This document shows, in pieces, positions 1 to 10,244 of a DNA stretch of 64,000 nucleotides. Every line of letters starts with the position of its first letter. The stretch's first letter is position 1. This DNA is from Tolypocladium sp. Sup5 PDA-1. Taxonomy: Eukaryota > Ascomycota > Sordariomycetes > Hypocreales > Ophiocordycipitaceae. The notes below the pieces were generated by a model that saw nothing but the letters and a program-made list of their open reading frames with translations, was not told the DNA's origin and did not search any database. The translations under genes were made by a program, and so were the position numbers. Location: NCBI GenBank assembly GCA_000750105.3, contig JPHH03000020.1, positions 1 to 64,000 on the forward strand. Direction: 5' to 3'.

Positions 1-1048
1 TTCTTACCTTCCTTTAGCTTAGTTTTCTATATTACGTCTAAGTCTATTCGTCCTAGACTAGAGTTATTATAGTATGCAATAAGTTCTTTACGCTTTCGTC
101 GAGAGTTACTAAAGTAGCGGGTAGGGTTTCTATTCTACCCTTTTCTTACGTACCTCCTCTCTTCGCGTCTCTTATACTATCTATCGTCGATGCGTATGGC
201 TATAGCGATATATTCGGCTAATATATCGGGTCGCTCTTCCTTATAGAGTTCGTCCTTAACGTCCTCCTTTAATCCCGAGTAGAAGGCTCTTATTAAGTAA
301 GACTACTCCTATAGGATCTTTAAGATAATTTATCGGAAGGTTGCCGCGTAGTCTAACGCGGATCCCTTCTATCGGAGGTTATTGAGTTTGTTTTTAGCGT
401 CCCTTTCTTCGTCTATATTCTTAAATACTTATTATAGGGCTTCCTCGAACTCCTAGTAGTTATTAAGGACCTTATTAGTTTCTAGTTTATATATTCCTAT
501 TACTACGTTAGCGATAAAGTCGCGTAGGGTTAGCTTAAACTATATAGCTACTAAGCTAGAAAGGTTTCTAGCTATAAAGTGCACTTTCGCTATTTCGTAG
601 CGAAACTAGGTTAGGAAGTATATAAAGTACGCTCGTATTTAAGTAATAAATAGCTAGAGTATTCCTATAGTACCGTTAAAGGGTTAAGGTATCTTAGGCT
701 TAAGGACCTCTCTGGGGTCCTTTCCCTTAATAGCAGTATTAGCGAGGGAATAGAGCTCGTTAACCTAGGTTTAGTATATCTTAGTCTATTCCTCCTAGAG
801 GGCGACTAAGTTATTAATCTATCGCTAAAGATAGTGGACTTTATCCTAGAGTTCCTTATTTATATCCGGGGTATCGTTATCTAACTCGTTGTCTAAGATT
901 TCTATTTTATCGATAGGTTTTATAGGGGGTGCTAGTGCCTTCCCCTAGGGGTTAGTGCTCGATCTAGGTTTAGTTAGTAGTGCTATTTCGATAGTGTTAA
1001 GTATTGCTTAGGGCAATGCTATAACCTTCTAAATAAGAGCTTTTAATA
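1..1048 (-). pseudogene. Ty3/gypsy gag relic (RIP-mutated), 3' part
   Basis: Read right to left, this stretch encodes a degraded retrotransposon Gag. Recognisable pieces in order are a linker rich in Pro and Lys, a coiled-coil-like segment, then the retrotransposon gag core with patches such as KVHFIARNLSS, EFEEAL, NIDEERDAKNKLNNLR, GSALDYAATFR and YLIRAFYSGLKEDVKDEL. Stops fall mostly where Gln or Trp codons are expected, as CpA-to-TpA mutation on either strand would produce. The reading frame runs up to base 1048, where an LTR of another element begins, and seems to resume beyond that element at 7839. It is therefore an older gypsy copy interrupted by a later insertion. The 3' end lies outside the window. 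Family level is confident; no function remains. Confidence 0.8.
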
Positions 1049-1469
1049 TATAACGGTTAGGGTTCCTAAGGGATAAACTAGTAGGTTTATATTAGTAGGT
1101 GAGGTTAGGGCGTAGTACTAGGCTAGTCTTGTTACGATAGTAATAGATCGAATATCCCGGATAATAAATCGTAACTAAAGAGTGTTATTGAAAGCTAGCG
1201 AGGTATCTATGCTATAGTAAGGAAATTAGGGGGTCTATATACTAGGTGTTATTCCTAGATTATTAAGAGCCCTTAATAATCTATTGCCTAGATTACTTAG
1301 ATTATCGACTAATCGTAGTAATCTAGCTTACCTAGATCACCTACTAATCCTAATAATCTAATATCGCTATGCTACTATTAGCTCGTCGTTCTAACTATTA
1401 TTCCGTATAGCCCGCAGTAGCGTCTATATAGCCGGCCTATCCCGTAGCCCGTTAGCCTAGGTCATAATA
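1049..1469 (+). repeat. LTR-like repeat, left copy (RIP-mutated)
   Basis: This 421 bp unit begins TATAACGG and ends GGTCATAATA. Its partner at 7417-7838, read on the minus strand, begins TGTGACGG and ends GGTTATAACA, giving the TG...CA ends of an LTR. The two align over their whole length. Differences are nearly all transitions, chiefly TpG or CpA in the right copy against TpA here (for example CTGGCGAGG against CTAGCGAGG). The left copy is therefore the more heavily RIP-mutated one. Confidence 0.85.
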
Positions 1470-1499
1470 AGCTAATACTAGAAGGTAAGAAGTACCTTA

Positions 1500-3190
1500 A
1501 CGCTATTAATAAGGAACTAGTTAACTACGATAACCTAAACTAGACCGCGTGCTATAATAACGACTATAACACGCACCTCTTAGATAAATAAGGTAGCGGA
1601 TAGTTCCCTAGAGAACTAAAAGGAAGTAGAACTATCGCTATAATAGGAAGACGAGGAGTCTCCGGGTCACGAGGCGTAATTAACGGACGAAGGCTTAAAT
1701 AATAACGAGAAGAATATATAGAATTCCCGTATCTAGGAGGAGTATCTAATAAATAGATATGATAAAATAGAAAGAAATTCTAGGAAGATATACGCTAATT
1801 ATACCGGATTAAATAACGATATCGCTACTAAGAAGAAGAGCGATATAGAATAATCGCTAAAGTAAAATAATAATTACGGTTAATAAAAGAAGAAGAAAAG
1901 CTAGAGATATTTAATAATATAAAGTAATACTCTAAGTCTAACGACGAATAGAGTATTAACGATACTAGCTCCGAAGACGAAAACTATACGCCTAGCGTAA
2001 CCGAGGATGGATAATTAGAAGTACCGATACTCTATTAGGAAAACGCAACCCTCGGAGCCTCGCTTAAAGGAAAGGAAATATTAAATAATAATATAGAAAT
2101 AAGCGCTATAACCGATATCGGTATATAAATAGAGCTAGAACCTCTTACGGAGATATAATAATCCGCTCTTATCTAATACGAACCCGCGCTTAAAGGCGGA
2201 GACTACGCTATTGCTATTATCATAACCGATACGATAAATGCAATCGTAGGAGACATATACCTATAAATAGAATACGGAGACGACCCTAGGGTCGTACCTA
2301 GGCACGAATTATATATATAAATCTTATAGGCCTTATGCATTTACCTAGATTATTAAATATATTTCCGAACTAAGGTATAATATAATGTATTCCTTACTAG
2401 GTAGAAAGGATACGCTATTACTAACCTATATATGCTAAACGACCTATATAAATAGAGGGCAATTACGCGATATATATTATATAAGGTAATTATCCTAGAA
2501 CTAAACGAAAATATACCCCTTAAATACTAAAGCGATTAGTTAATTAATGGAATATATATATTACTTACTTACTATATATATACCTTTAGGAAGGTATAGG
2601 AATAGCACCGATATATATAGCAAGGATATCCTATTACTTAATAAACTATTTACGTACCGATATATAATAGAGAAAGTTATAGGGATTGCCCCTTGCTAGG
2701 ATACCCCGAGTATATAAGAGAAAAAGCACGAGAATAATATATTAATATATAGGGAATACCAAAACCCTATAAAATATATCGATAAATAATCGACGAATAA
2801 TAGTAAGAAGGATATATTAGACCTATCTAAATAGCGCTAAAGTATTAAAAGAACGAGAGACTTCTTAATATATACTATAAAAAATCGGTATTATAACCCG
2901 AATACTATTAGAAATATATAGTTAATTATAAGAACGCTAATTATAAGAAGTATAAAGAGGACTCTAAGGAGATCTAGCATACGCTCGAGGAAATGCGCTA
3001 AAATAACTTTAACTTCTAGAACGTAAGAGGAAAGCTAGGATATAAGTATTAGTATAATAAACTAAAGAAACTTATTAACGAAGAAAAATTAAACTAGGAT
3101 TTAAAAAATAAGGCACGCTATCTATAAAAGGGCTATAGACTAGCATATAATAAAGAGATTTAAGGACCCTATATATAATAGAGATAAGTT
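1500..3190 (+). pseudogene. Gag-like upstream region of the chromovirus relic
   Basis: The plus-strand frames between the left LTR and the protease show long, stop-interrupted, charged coding-like stretches, for example GYPEYIREKARE near 2.7 kb and NERLLNIYYKK near 2.85 kb. Position between LTR and protease suggests Gag, but I could not recognise a zinc knuckle or a capsid core. Stops are mostly TAA or TAG at places where CAA, CAG or TGG would fit. It is assigned by position rather than by homology. Confidence 0.45.
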
Positions 3191-6100
3191 ATAGTAATAA
3201 AACGGTATTAGATATCTAGATTATAGGATATCGTATATAAGTACTATTAGATAGTAGCGCGATAGGTAATTATATTTTACTAAGAGTTATAAATTATTAC
3301 TAACTCTTATAGATATAAAAGGAAGAGCTATATACGCTCTAAAATATCGAAGGAGAATCCTTTAAGTATAATAACGGAATTATCGATATAGAGATTAATT
3401 ACCTCGATATCTTAATTTAAGGATAACGAGAATAAGCTAACTTCGATATTATAGATATATTAGGGCACGACCTAGTACTAGGATATCTATAGCTATAGAT
3501 AAGTAACCTAACGATTAACTAGAGGATAGGCTAACTACGTTAGAATAAGAATATAGCCCCCTAGGATTAGAAGATTAAAAAAGAAGTAAAATTTCACGAC
3601 GACTTAGTTACTAAAGCAAGGATATATAAATCACCCCTCTTAAATAAAATATTATGGGCGATAAAGACCTAAGTAGTAACTAACATAGCTCTATAACCTA
3701 GTATATAATATAAATAAAATAAAGGAAAGAACTAGAAAATCTAAAGAGTTATTACTGCTCTTAGGAGAGACCTCGAATAAATTAACGATAATATCGAATC
3801 GATAAACGATAGCCTATCGGAAGATAGAATAAAGAACATTCTAATAGAATACTATAGGTATAAATAACTATTTAAGGAAGAACTCAAAATAGGACTACTA
3901 GAATATAGTTAATAGGATTATAGGATCTATCTTAAGGAAGGAACGATACCCTTATTCTATAAAATATATAACCTTAACGAAAAGTAACTCGAAACGCTAC
4001 GCGACTATATTAACGAAAATCTAAAGAAAGGATATATATAGCTATTAATATCCGAAGTAAGATATCTAGTTATATTCGTCCTAAAGAAGAATAGAAAACT
4101 CTAACTTATTATCGACTACCGATGCATTAACGCTAATACTATTAAAGACCGTATACTACTACCTCTTATCTTAGAGATAAAAGATAGGTTAGCTAGTATA
4201 AAGTAGTTTATAGCGCTTAACCTTAAAGGAGCCTATAACCTTATTAAGATAAAAAAGGGATATAAATAGATAATAGCTTTCCGAATAAAATTCGGACTAT
4301 TTAAGTACTTAGTAATGCTATTCGGGCTTACTAATACGCTAGTAACCTTTTAGCGAATAATTAATAATATCTTACGCGAATATCTCGATATATTTATAAT
4401 AGTATACCTCGACGATATCCTAATCTTCTTAAGGAATCTTAAGGAATATAAGGAATACGTTTATAAGGTACTATAAGTACTCTAGAATACGAAGTTACTA
4501 GTTAAACTAGAGAAAAGCAAGTTCTATATATAGGAAGTAGACTTCCTCGGATATACTATTATCCTAGGAGAAATACGAATATAATAAGATAAAATTAAGG
4601 TAGTCTAGGAGTAGCTAACGCCTACTAACATTAAGGAAGTTTAGGGTTTTAACGGATTCGCTAACTATTACCGATACTTTATTAAGGGAATAAGTATATA
4701 TACGATACTGCTTTATAACCTAACGAAGAAGGAAATAACCTTTATATAGAAACTAGAAACTAAATAAGTATTTTAGAAGATTAAGGATCTAATTACTTTA
4801 GAACTAGTCCTTGCTATCTTTGACCTAGAGTTATAAGTTAAACTCGAAATAGACGCCTCTAACTAAGGGTTAGGAGTATAAATTAGATAGCGAGATAAGA
4901 ATAGGAAACTTAGGCTAATAGCGTTCTATTCTAAGAAACTATTAGGCGCCGAACTTAACTACCCTATCTATAATAAAGAATTCCTCGCTATTATTAACGC
5001 CTTTAAGGAATAGAGATACTATCTCCTAGGAAGTAAGTATAAGGTTAAGGTTTACACTAACTATAAGAATATCGCATATTTCGCTATAACTTAATAACTT
5101 AGTAGACGATAGATTAAATAGGTAGAATATCTCTTAGAATTCGACTACGAGATTATCTATCGTAAGGGATTTAAAAATAGACGAGTAGACGCTCTTAGTA
5201 GAAGACTTAATTATAGCTTAGGAGAAGCCCCTAACGCGGGATAGATCCTAGAGCTTAATAAGGAAATAGGCAACTATTAATAGAAATAATTAAATATAGT
5301 ATTTAAAGTATAAGACAACGACCTAATATTTTAGAAAATTAAGGAATAGATAGAAGAATACGTTATATATATCTAAGAAGTACCTAATAGATATAATATA
5401 GAATATTCTAATATACCTATATATAATAATAAAATATAGTTACTACCGCTATTACGGGAAGAAACTATTAGGGAGTTCTACGAATACCCGATATATAGAT
5501 ATTAAGGAATTAGGAAAATAATAGAGCGAATACGATAAAAATTCGATTTTTCTAGAATAAAGGAAACTATTAAAGAGGTAATTAATAAGTGCGCCCTTTA
5601 CGCACGAAATAAAGCCTCACGATATAAACCTTATAGAGAACTAAAACCGCTACTAGTTCTAGTTAAACTATAGGACTCGATTATATTTAACTATATTACG
5701 AAGCTACTATTATTAAAGGAACCTATAATAAAGGTAGAATATAATAGTATCTTTATAATCACGGATCGACTTACTAAATATAGGTATTTTATCCCGTATA
5801 AGGAAGTAAGTAATATAGAAGATCTTATATACGTATTCCTAAGGACAATCGCTTATAATTATAGACTACCGAACGAGATTATCTTAGATAGAGGAACTAT
5901 ATTTACTATAAACTTCTAGTAAGCATTAATAGCTTAGCTTAGCACGAAACATAAGCTTAGCATAGCCTACTACCCTTAGACGGATAGGCAGACCGAATAG
6001 TTAAACTAAATACTTAAATAATACCTTTATTATTATATTAACTATAGATAGGATAACTAGGTTAAATAGTTACTAATAGCATAATTAGCTTATAATAGCT

Positions 6101-6720
6101 TAATTATAGAAGCTATAAAGGTTTCACTATCGTACGCTAACTTTAGGTATAACCCTAAAGTATATCGAGTTATACGATAAGGACTATAAGTAGAACGAGC
6201 TATACTCTAAGTAGATAAACTAAAGGAACTTTACGAAGAAATAAAGAAAGAACTCGAATATATTAGATAAAGAATATTAATATATACTAATAAGAAAAGA
6301 TTAAAGGGACTAATCTTTTAAGAGGGAGATATAGTCTACTTACTATAATGAAATATTAAAATAAAGCGACTAAGCGATAAATTAGATTTTAAGAAACTTA
6401 GACTATTTCTAGTTAAGAAAGTTATTTTAGTAACTAACTATAAACTTTTATTACCTAAAATAATAAAGATATACCCTATCTTTTATATTTCGCTACTCGA
6501 AATAGTACTATAAGATATAGAAATATAAGACTATATCGAAGTTATAGACGATAATAAATACGAAGTTAAATAGATATTAGATTTAAGAATATATAGCAAA
6601 GAATAGCAATAGCTTATAAAATAGAAAAACTATAGGCACGAAGAAAATACTTAGGAACCTATTAAATACTTAATAAACTACCGCCCGTTATTGCGCTAGT
6701 ACTAATAGAGGAACCCCTAA
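3190..6720 (+). pseudogene. Ty3/gypsy pol relic with C-terminal chromodomain
   Basis: Domains are read in order. An aspartic protease sits near 3.24 kb (LLDSSAIGNYI, from an expected D-S-G-A core). Reverse transcriptase covers about 3.9-4.6 kb, with IIDYRCINANTIKD near 4.1 kb and the catalytic YLDDILIF at 4405-4428. RNase H begins near 4.85 kb (EIDAS). Integrase covers about 5.4-6.3 kb, including ITDRLTKYR, ILDRGT and YYPQTDRQTEQLN. A chromodomain at about 6.55-6.68 kb retains YEVKQILDLRIY and HEENT followed by EP. The order places it in the chromovirus branch of Ty3/gypsy. Dozens of TAA/TAG stops interrupt the frame, so no active enzyme could be made. Confidence 0.88.
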
Positions 6721-6779
6721 TAAAGCCTATATTAGTAAATAAAGAAGGAGATAACGCTACCCTAGGGTATATAATATCT

Positions 6780-7200
6780 TATTTAGTAGGGAAATCCTCT
6801 AGTAATAAGGAACTAGTAGACGAAGGACGGTCCTCTTATTAACGGCGCTCCTCGCGTAAGGCCTCCTCGCGCTCTACCCGCTCTAACTCCTCTACGTTAT
6901 CGATACCTCGCGATACCGCACGTATTATCTTTTCGAACTATATTTTCTTTTATTTCCGGAGACGCTCTACCTTTACGTCTATACGCCTCCGTTCCTCCTC
7001 GGTAGCTTCTAACTCGGTTTCGAATTTAGAATATTAAGAAGCGATCTAGCGGAGTTGAGAGGGCGAAAGACTACGAATGTCGCACCGGGATTGATTAAGA
7101 CGGACGTATTTAGAATACCAATCGGAATCGGAATCCGAGACTAGGCAAGATAAGCCTACGCTCTCGTAGAAAGAGCAAGGCTTTATTTCTATAGGACGCG
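6780..7200 (-). pseudogene. Antisense coiled-coil ORF relic at the 3' end of the element
   Basis: On the minus strand, downstream of the chromodomain, one frame keeps a strongly coding-like segment: FETELEATEEERRRIDVKVERL, then RGIDNVEELERVEREEA and LREERR. Stops replace probable Trp or Gln codons. The composition predicts a long helix or coiled coil. I recall similar helical ORFs lying antisense near the ends of fungal gypsy elements but cannot name a family. It may instead be the start of a second, opposed element reading away from the minus-strand LTR at 7417-7838. CpA and TpG become more frequent towards 7.1 kb, so mutation is lighter here. Confidence 0.5.
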
Positions 7201-7416
7201 ATAGAATTAGTTCTAGAAAAACATCGCGCTACGAAGTTTTAAGAGAATGAGTTTTAGTGTTTTTTGCGATACGACCTAATATAGCGTTAGTAGGATATTC
7301 CGAGAAATTATAGGAATAGGTTACCGCACCTATAAATACGGGCGCAGGCGTAGTATTTATACAATAGGTACTAATAGCAGGTCTCGGGGACGAAGACCTT
7401 CGGAGAGGGGATATCG

Positions 7417-7838
7417 TGTTATAACCTAGGCTAACGGGCCACGGGATAGGCCGGCTATGCAGGCGCTACTGCGGGCTATATGGAATAATAGTTAGAACGA
7501 CGGGCCAATAGTAGCATAGCGATATTAGATCATTAGGATCGGTAGGTGATCTAGGTAAGCTAGATTACCATAATCGATCAATGATCCAAGTAATCTAGGC
7601 AATAGATTATTAAGGGCTCTCAATGATCCAGGAACAATACCTAGTATATAGGACCCCCTAATTTCCTCACTATAGCATAGATACCTCGCCAGCTTTCAAT
7701 AACACTCTTTAGTTACGATTAACTATCCGGGACATTCGATCTATTACTATCGTGACAAGACTAGCCCAGTGCTACGCCCTGACCTCACCTGCTAACATAA
7801 ACCTGCCGGTTTATCCCTTGGGAACCCAAACCGTCACA
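7417..7838 (-). repeat. LTR-like repeat, right copy (little mutated)
   Basis: On the minus strand this 422 bp unit runs TGTGACGG to GGTTATAACA and matches the left LTR along its length in inverted orientation. It retains many CpA and TpG dinucleotides that are TpA in the left copy. A purine-rich tract (ggagagggga, about 7401-7410) lies just before it on the plus strand, where a polypurine tract would stand if it were the 3' LTR of the plus-strand element. That conflicts with its inverted sequence. Confidence 0.85.
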
Positions 7839-7965
7839 CAGTATCTTAGCCTCCCTGGCTACAGCCTGATCTGACCTAATAGCTGCTTTCAGCTCATCCT
7901 CTCGTTCCTTAGCCCGGTCATCTAGATCTTTTATTAAGCAAAGCTATATAGAATCTGCAATTGTG
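7839..7965 (-). pseudogene. Ty3/gypsy gag relic, 5' part (nearly unmutated)
   Basis: The minus strand encodes an uninterrupted helical segment, LDDRAKEREDELKAAIRSD followed by QAVAREAKIL. It stops at the LTR border and is continued in sense by the frame starting ILKALIQ-like at 1048. I read this as the N-terminal part of the same Gag whose remainder lies at 1-1048. This side has normal CpA/TpG content while the left side is saturated with RIP-type changes. Confidence 0.5.
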
Positions 7966-8043
7966 AGACTACGCAAGTGGGTGAGCAGCAGCTTCTAGCT
8001 TTGCTTCTTTATAGGACTATTTTTGAGTTCCGGGTTATCCCGC

Positions 8044-8090
8044 CGAGCGTTAACTAGCTAGATTTCGCTAACTCGAGCGTTGACTAGCTA
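8044..8090. repeat. Short direct repeat pair
   Basis: CGAGCGTTAACTAGCTA (8044-8060) recurs as CGAGCGTTGACTAGCTA (8074-8090), 30 bp apart with one mismatch. It lies in low-complexity, partly RIP-like DNA beside the retroelement and could be an element end or a minisatellite remnant. Confidence 0.6.
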
Positions 8091-8212
8091 AAATTTAACC
8101 GTTGGTTAACCGTAGGATAGATTACGTGCCTTCCGTGACTCCTAAAAGAGGGCCGCGATAACGCGTTTATAGTATTAAGGGTAGGAAGCTAGGCGTATAG
8201 GATATCGTGGCC

Positions 8213-8236
8213 CCCTAAGCCCCCCTAAGCCCCTAA
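8213..8236. repeat. Three degenerate CCCTAA units
   Basis: CCCTAA occurs at 8213-8218, 8223-8228 and 8231-8236 with short C/G spacers. This is the fungal telomere hexamer in the C-rich sense, but irregular spacing makes a true telomeric origin uncertain. Confidence 0.35.
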
Positions 8237-8659
8237 AGCTATTAATTTAATAGTATCGTTAGCGGCTTTAATATATTATCGTAAGTCTACCCTCGGAGAG
8301 CCGCTAGAGGCATAGCCCGCTATAGGCGAAGATGTAAGGGGATGGTCACAGAATACCTCCAGTTAGGTATCGAAGATGGGAGAGTACAACGGCTTGGCAT
8401 TCAGTGCTGTCTATCCTCTCTGTCCTGCAGAGACTCTCAGAGACTGAATCTTGCAGAGGGAAGATTCCCTCTGCAGAGTCGAAGGGGGAGTCCCCCATGA
8501 CTACGTGGCGAGTCCCGACCGTCTGGTCGGTGAAACGCGAATGACACACTGGTACCTGGCACCTTTTGACCCCTGCCAGCCTGTACCTCCTGGCCACGCT
8601 TCTCACAGAAGAAGCCTGCTATAGGCAAGGAGCTTGCTATAGGCGGCCCCCCGTAAGGG

Positions 8660-8738
8660 CCCCCCCCCCCCCCGGGGAGGGGGAAATCTATCGACGATTA
8701 TTATTATTATTATCGTTATCGTAGACTTATAATCGTCG
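8660..8738. repeat. Poly-C run, ATT microsatellite and 9-bp inverted repeat
   Basis: A run of 14 C (8660-8673) is followed by inverted arms CGACGATTA (8692-8700) and TAATCGTCG (8730-8738) that enclose an ATT microsatellite. The arms could form a hairpin. About 8100-8980 otherwise shows no convincing gene. Confidence 0.6.
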
Positions 8739-8983
8739 GTAGAGCTGCAATATTTTGACAGGGTGCTTCTGTTGGCCGGCGGTGTGGGAGCTACCGCCAT
8801 CCTGCCTCTTTACCATCATATCCGAACTGCTAATTATGTAGCCGAATTCCGAGCTGCAGATGATCTAGAGCACCGTTTGATATCCAGGATTTTGCCTGTC
8901 CAATCGTTCGTTTTGAGCTTTCCCTTCACGCACCTGCACCCTCATGAACGACTTAGCGCTTTCTGTGTATTACGTAATCTGAA

Positions 8984-9767
8984 ATGTCGAACAACACGCA
9001 ATTGACCAGCACCAAAGAGTACATCATCTCGGGCTGCACAGTGGCCGACGGCGATGCGCTCGCCGCCAATAACCTCCCTGCCTTCTGGGCTAATCCGCAT
9101 TTCCGTCTAAATTGGCCGAACCGCACTCTCGAATACCATATGATTCAGATCGCCAAGCGCTTCCCGAATAACTTGTTGACTGGGCGCGAGACTAAACGCC
9201 ATTTGAAAGCTGTCCACCCCGATACTGGTCGCATCGTTGGGTACGTGCGATGGATCCTCCCGGCCGATTTTGACGCGTCTGTCTGGCCTGAAGCCGTAAC
9301 TCCGGCGGTCAGCGAAGACGATGAAGCTTTCTTCCGCCGCCTTGCCTCGATGGCCGATTGGAGCACTGGCGATACGACTGATGGGCCGATAAGTCCGGTC
9401 CAGAAGGCCGAGAATGAGATTCTGTCCAAGAAGACATACATCCGTAAGTGATCTCCCCGTTATCCGGCGAGTCACCTAGGCCATGCACGATGCACTAACA
9501 CGCTGGCTTTATCGTACAGAGCTGGACTACTTGGCAGTGCATCCAGACAACCAGGGCAGAGGCATCGCCACGCAGCTGGTTGCGAGCGGTCTGAAAGAAG
9601 CCAAGAAGATTGGCCTCGACGTCTACGTCAGGGCATTTCGTCCCGGCGTCGGGTTGTACCGGCGGCTTGGGTTTCGCATCGAGAAGGAGCTTGTACTGGA
9701 CGATTCTGAAGAGGGCGGGCCGGGAGAGGTCTACCGAGCCCTCATGACCTATGCTATCGCCTCATAA
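8984..9767 (+). CDS. GNAT-family N-acetyltransferase
   Basis: The predicted protein has 235 residues from two exons, 8984-9443 and 9520-9767. The 76-bp intron has donor GTAAGT, a CTAAC branch site and acceptor ACAG, and joining restores the frame. The C-terminal half carries the GNAT acetyl-CoA signature LDYLAVHPDNQGRGIA, followed by an amphipathic helix and the VGLYRRLGFRIEKE segment typical of the family. It would transfer an acetyl group from acetyl-CoA to a small-molecule amine or similar acceptor in the cytosol. The substrate cannot be told from sequence. No signal peptide is seen. It stands alone between the repeat island and a RIP patch, and its own sequence is not RIP-mutated. Fungal GNATs of this size and arrangement are common and mostly uncharacterised. 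Confidence 0.85.
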
Positions 9768-9889
9768 GAGGCCACGCCATTCGGAAATCATTCTATCAGT
9801 TTTGGGGGTTGCTTCGTTAGAGCTGAGTAGTGTTTTGTACGTCGCCAACCTCTATGTGTCTGGGTCAGTGGGTATAGTAACAAGATCTA

Positions 9890-10240
9890 AGGCGTATATC
9901 TAGATAATAGCTATAACTATAACCGTTATAACTCTACGATAAGTTTACGATACCTAGTCTCACTAGCCTTAAACTTAGTATAGTTAATTAATAAATATTA
10001 GGTAATTAAACGATCTAATTATATTACGGAATAAGCGAGGTTTCGTAAATCTATAACGATATAAAATACGGGCTCGTTACACTATTATCGTTACTATATA
10101 GAAGCATATTTAGTAGTAGCCGGCGCTTATATAATAATCTTATAGCCGCGCCGTAGCCTCGGAATAAGCACTCGGCAGCTTTGCTTACGCCTATAATAGC
10201 AGTCTTCTATTAGCATCGGGTATTTTATTAGTAAGGGTTG
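9890..10240. repeat. RIP-mutated AT-rich patch
   Basis: This stretch is again nearly empty of CpA and TpG and rich in TpA while keeping CpG, like the island at 1-7 kb. No frame is recognisable. It starts soon after the acetyltransferase and ends where the minus-strand helical ORF remnant stops, so it probably replaced or destroyed that gene's 3' end. Bases 9768-9890 hold nothing recognisable. Confidence 0.6.
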
Positions 10241-10244
10241 CATC

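Larger units (their letters stand above)
1049..7838 (+). mobile_element. RIP-degraded Ty3/gypsy chromovirus-like composite with inverted LTRs
   Basis: A 6.8 kb block bounded by two copies of one LTR-like sequence, left in plus and right in minus orientation. Inside, on the plus strand, are protease, reverse transcriptase, RNase H, integrase and chromodomain relics in Ty3/gypsy order. The flanking pentamers are taata (1044-1048) and cagta (7839-7843), which differ by two transitions and could be a mutated 5-bp target duplication. The gag frame of another element continues across both flanks, which supports insertion as one unit. A normal retrotransposon has direct LTRs, so the inverted right end needs an inversion, ectopic recombination or two opposed elements to explain it. 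Nothing inside is intact. Confidence 0.75.

Noticed and set aside
8346..8800. Small minus-strand frames around the poly-C and ATT repeats
   Set aside because: They run through simple repeats and hold no domain.
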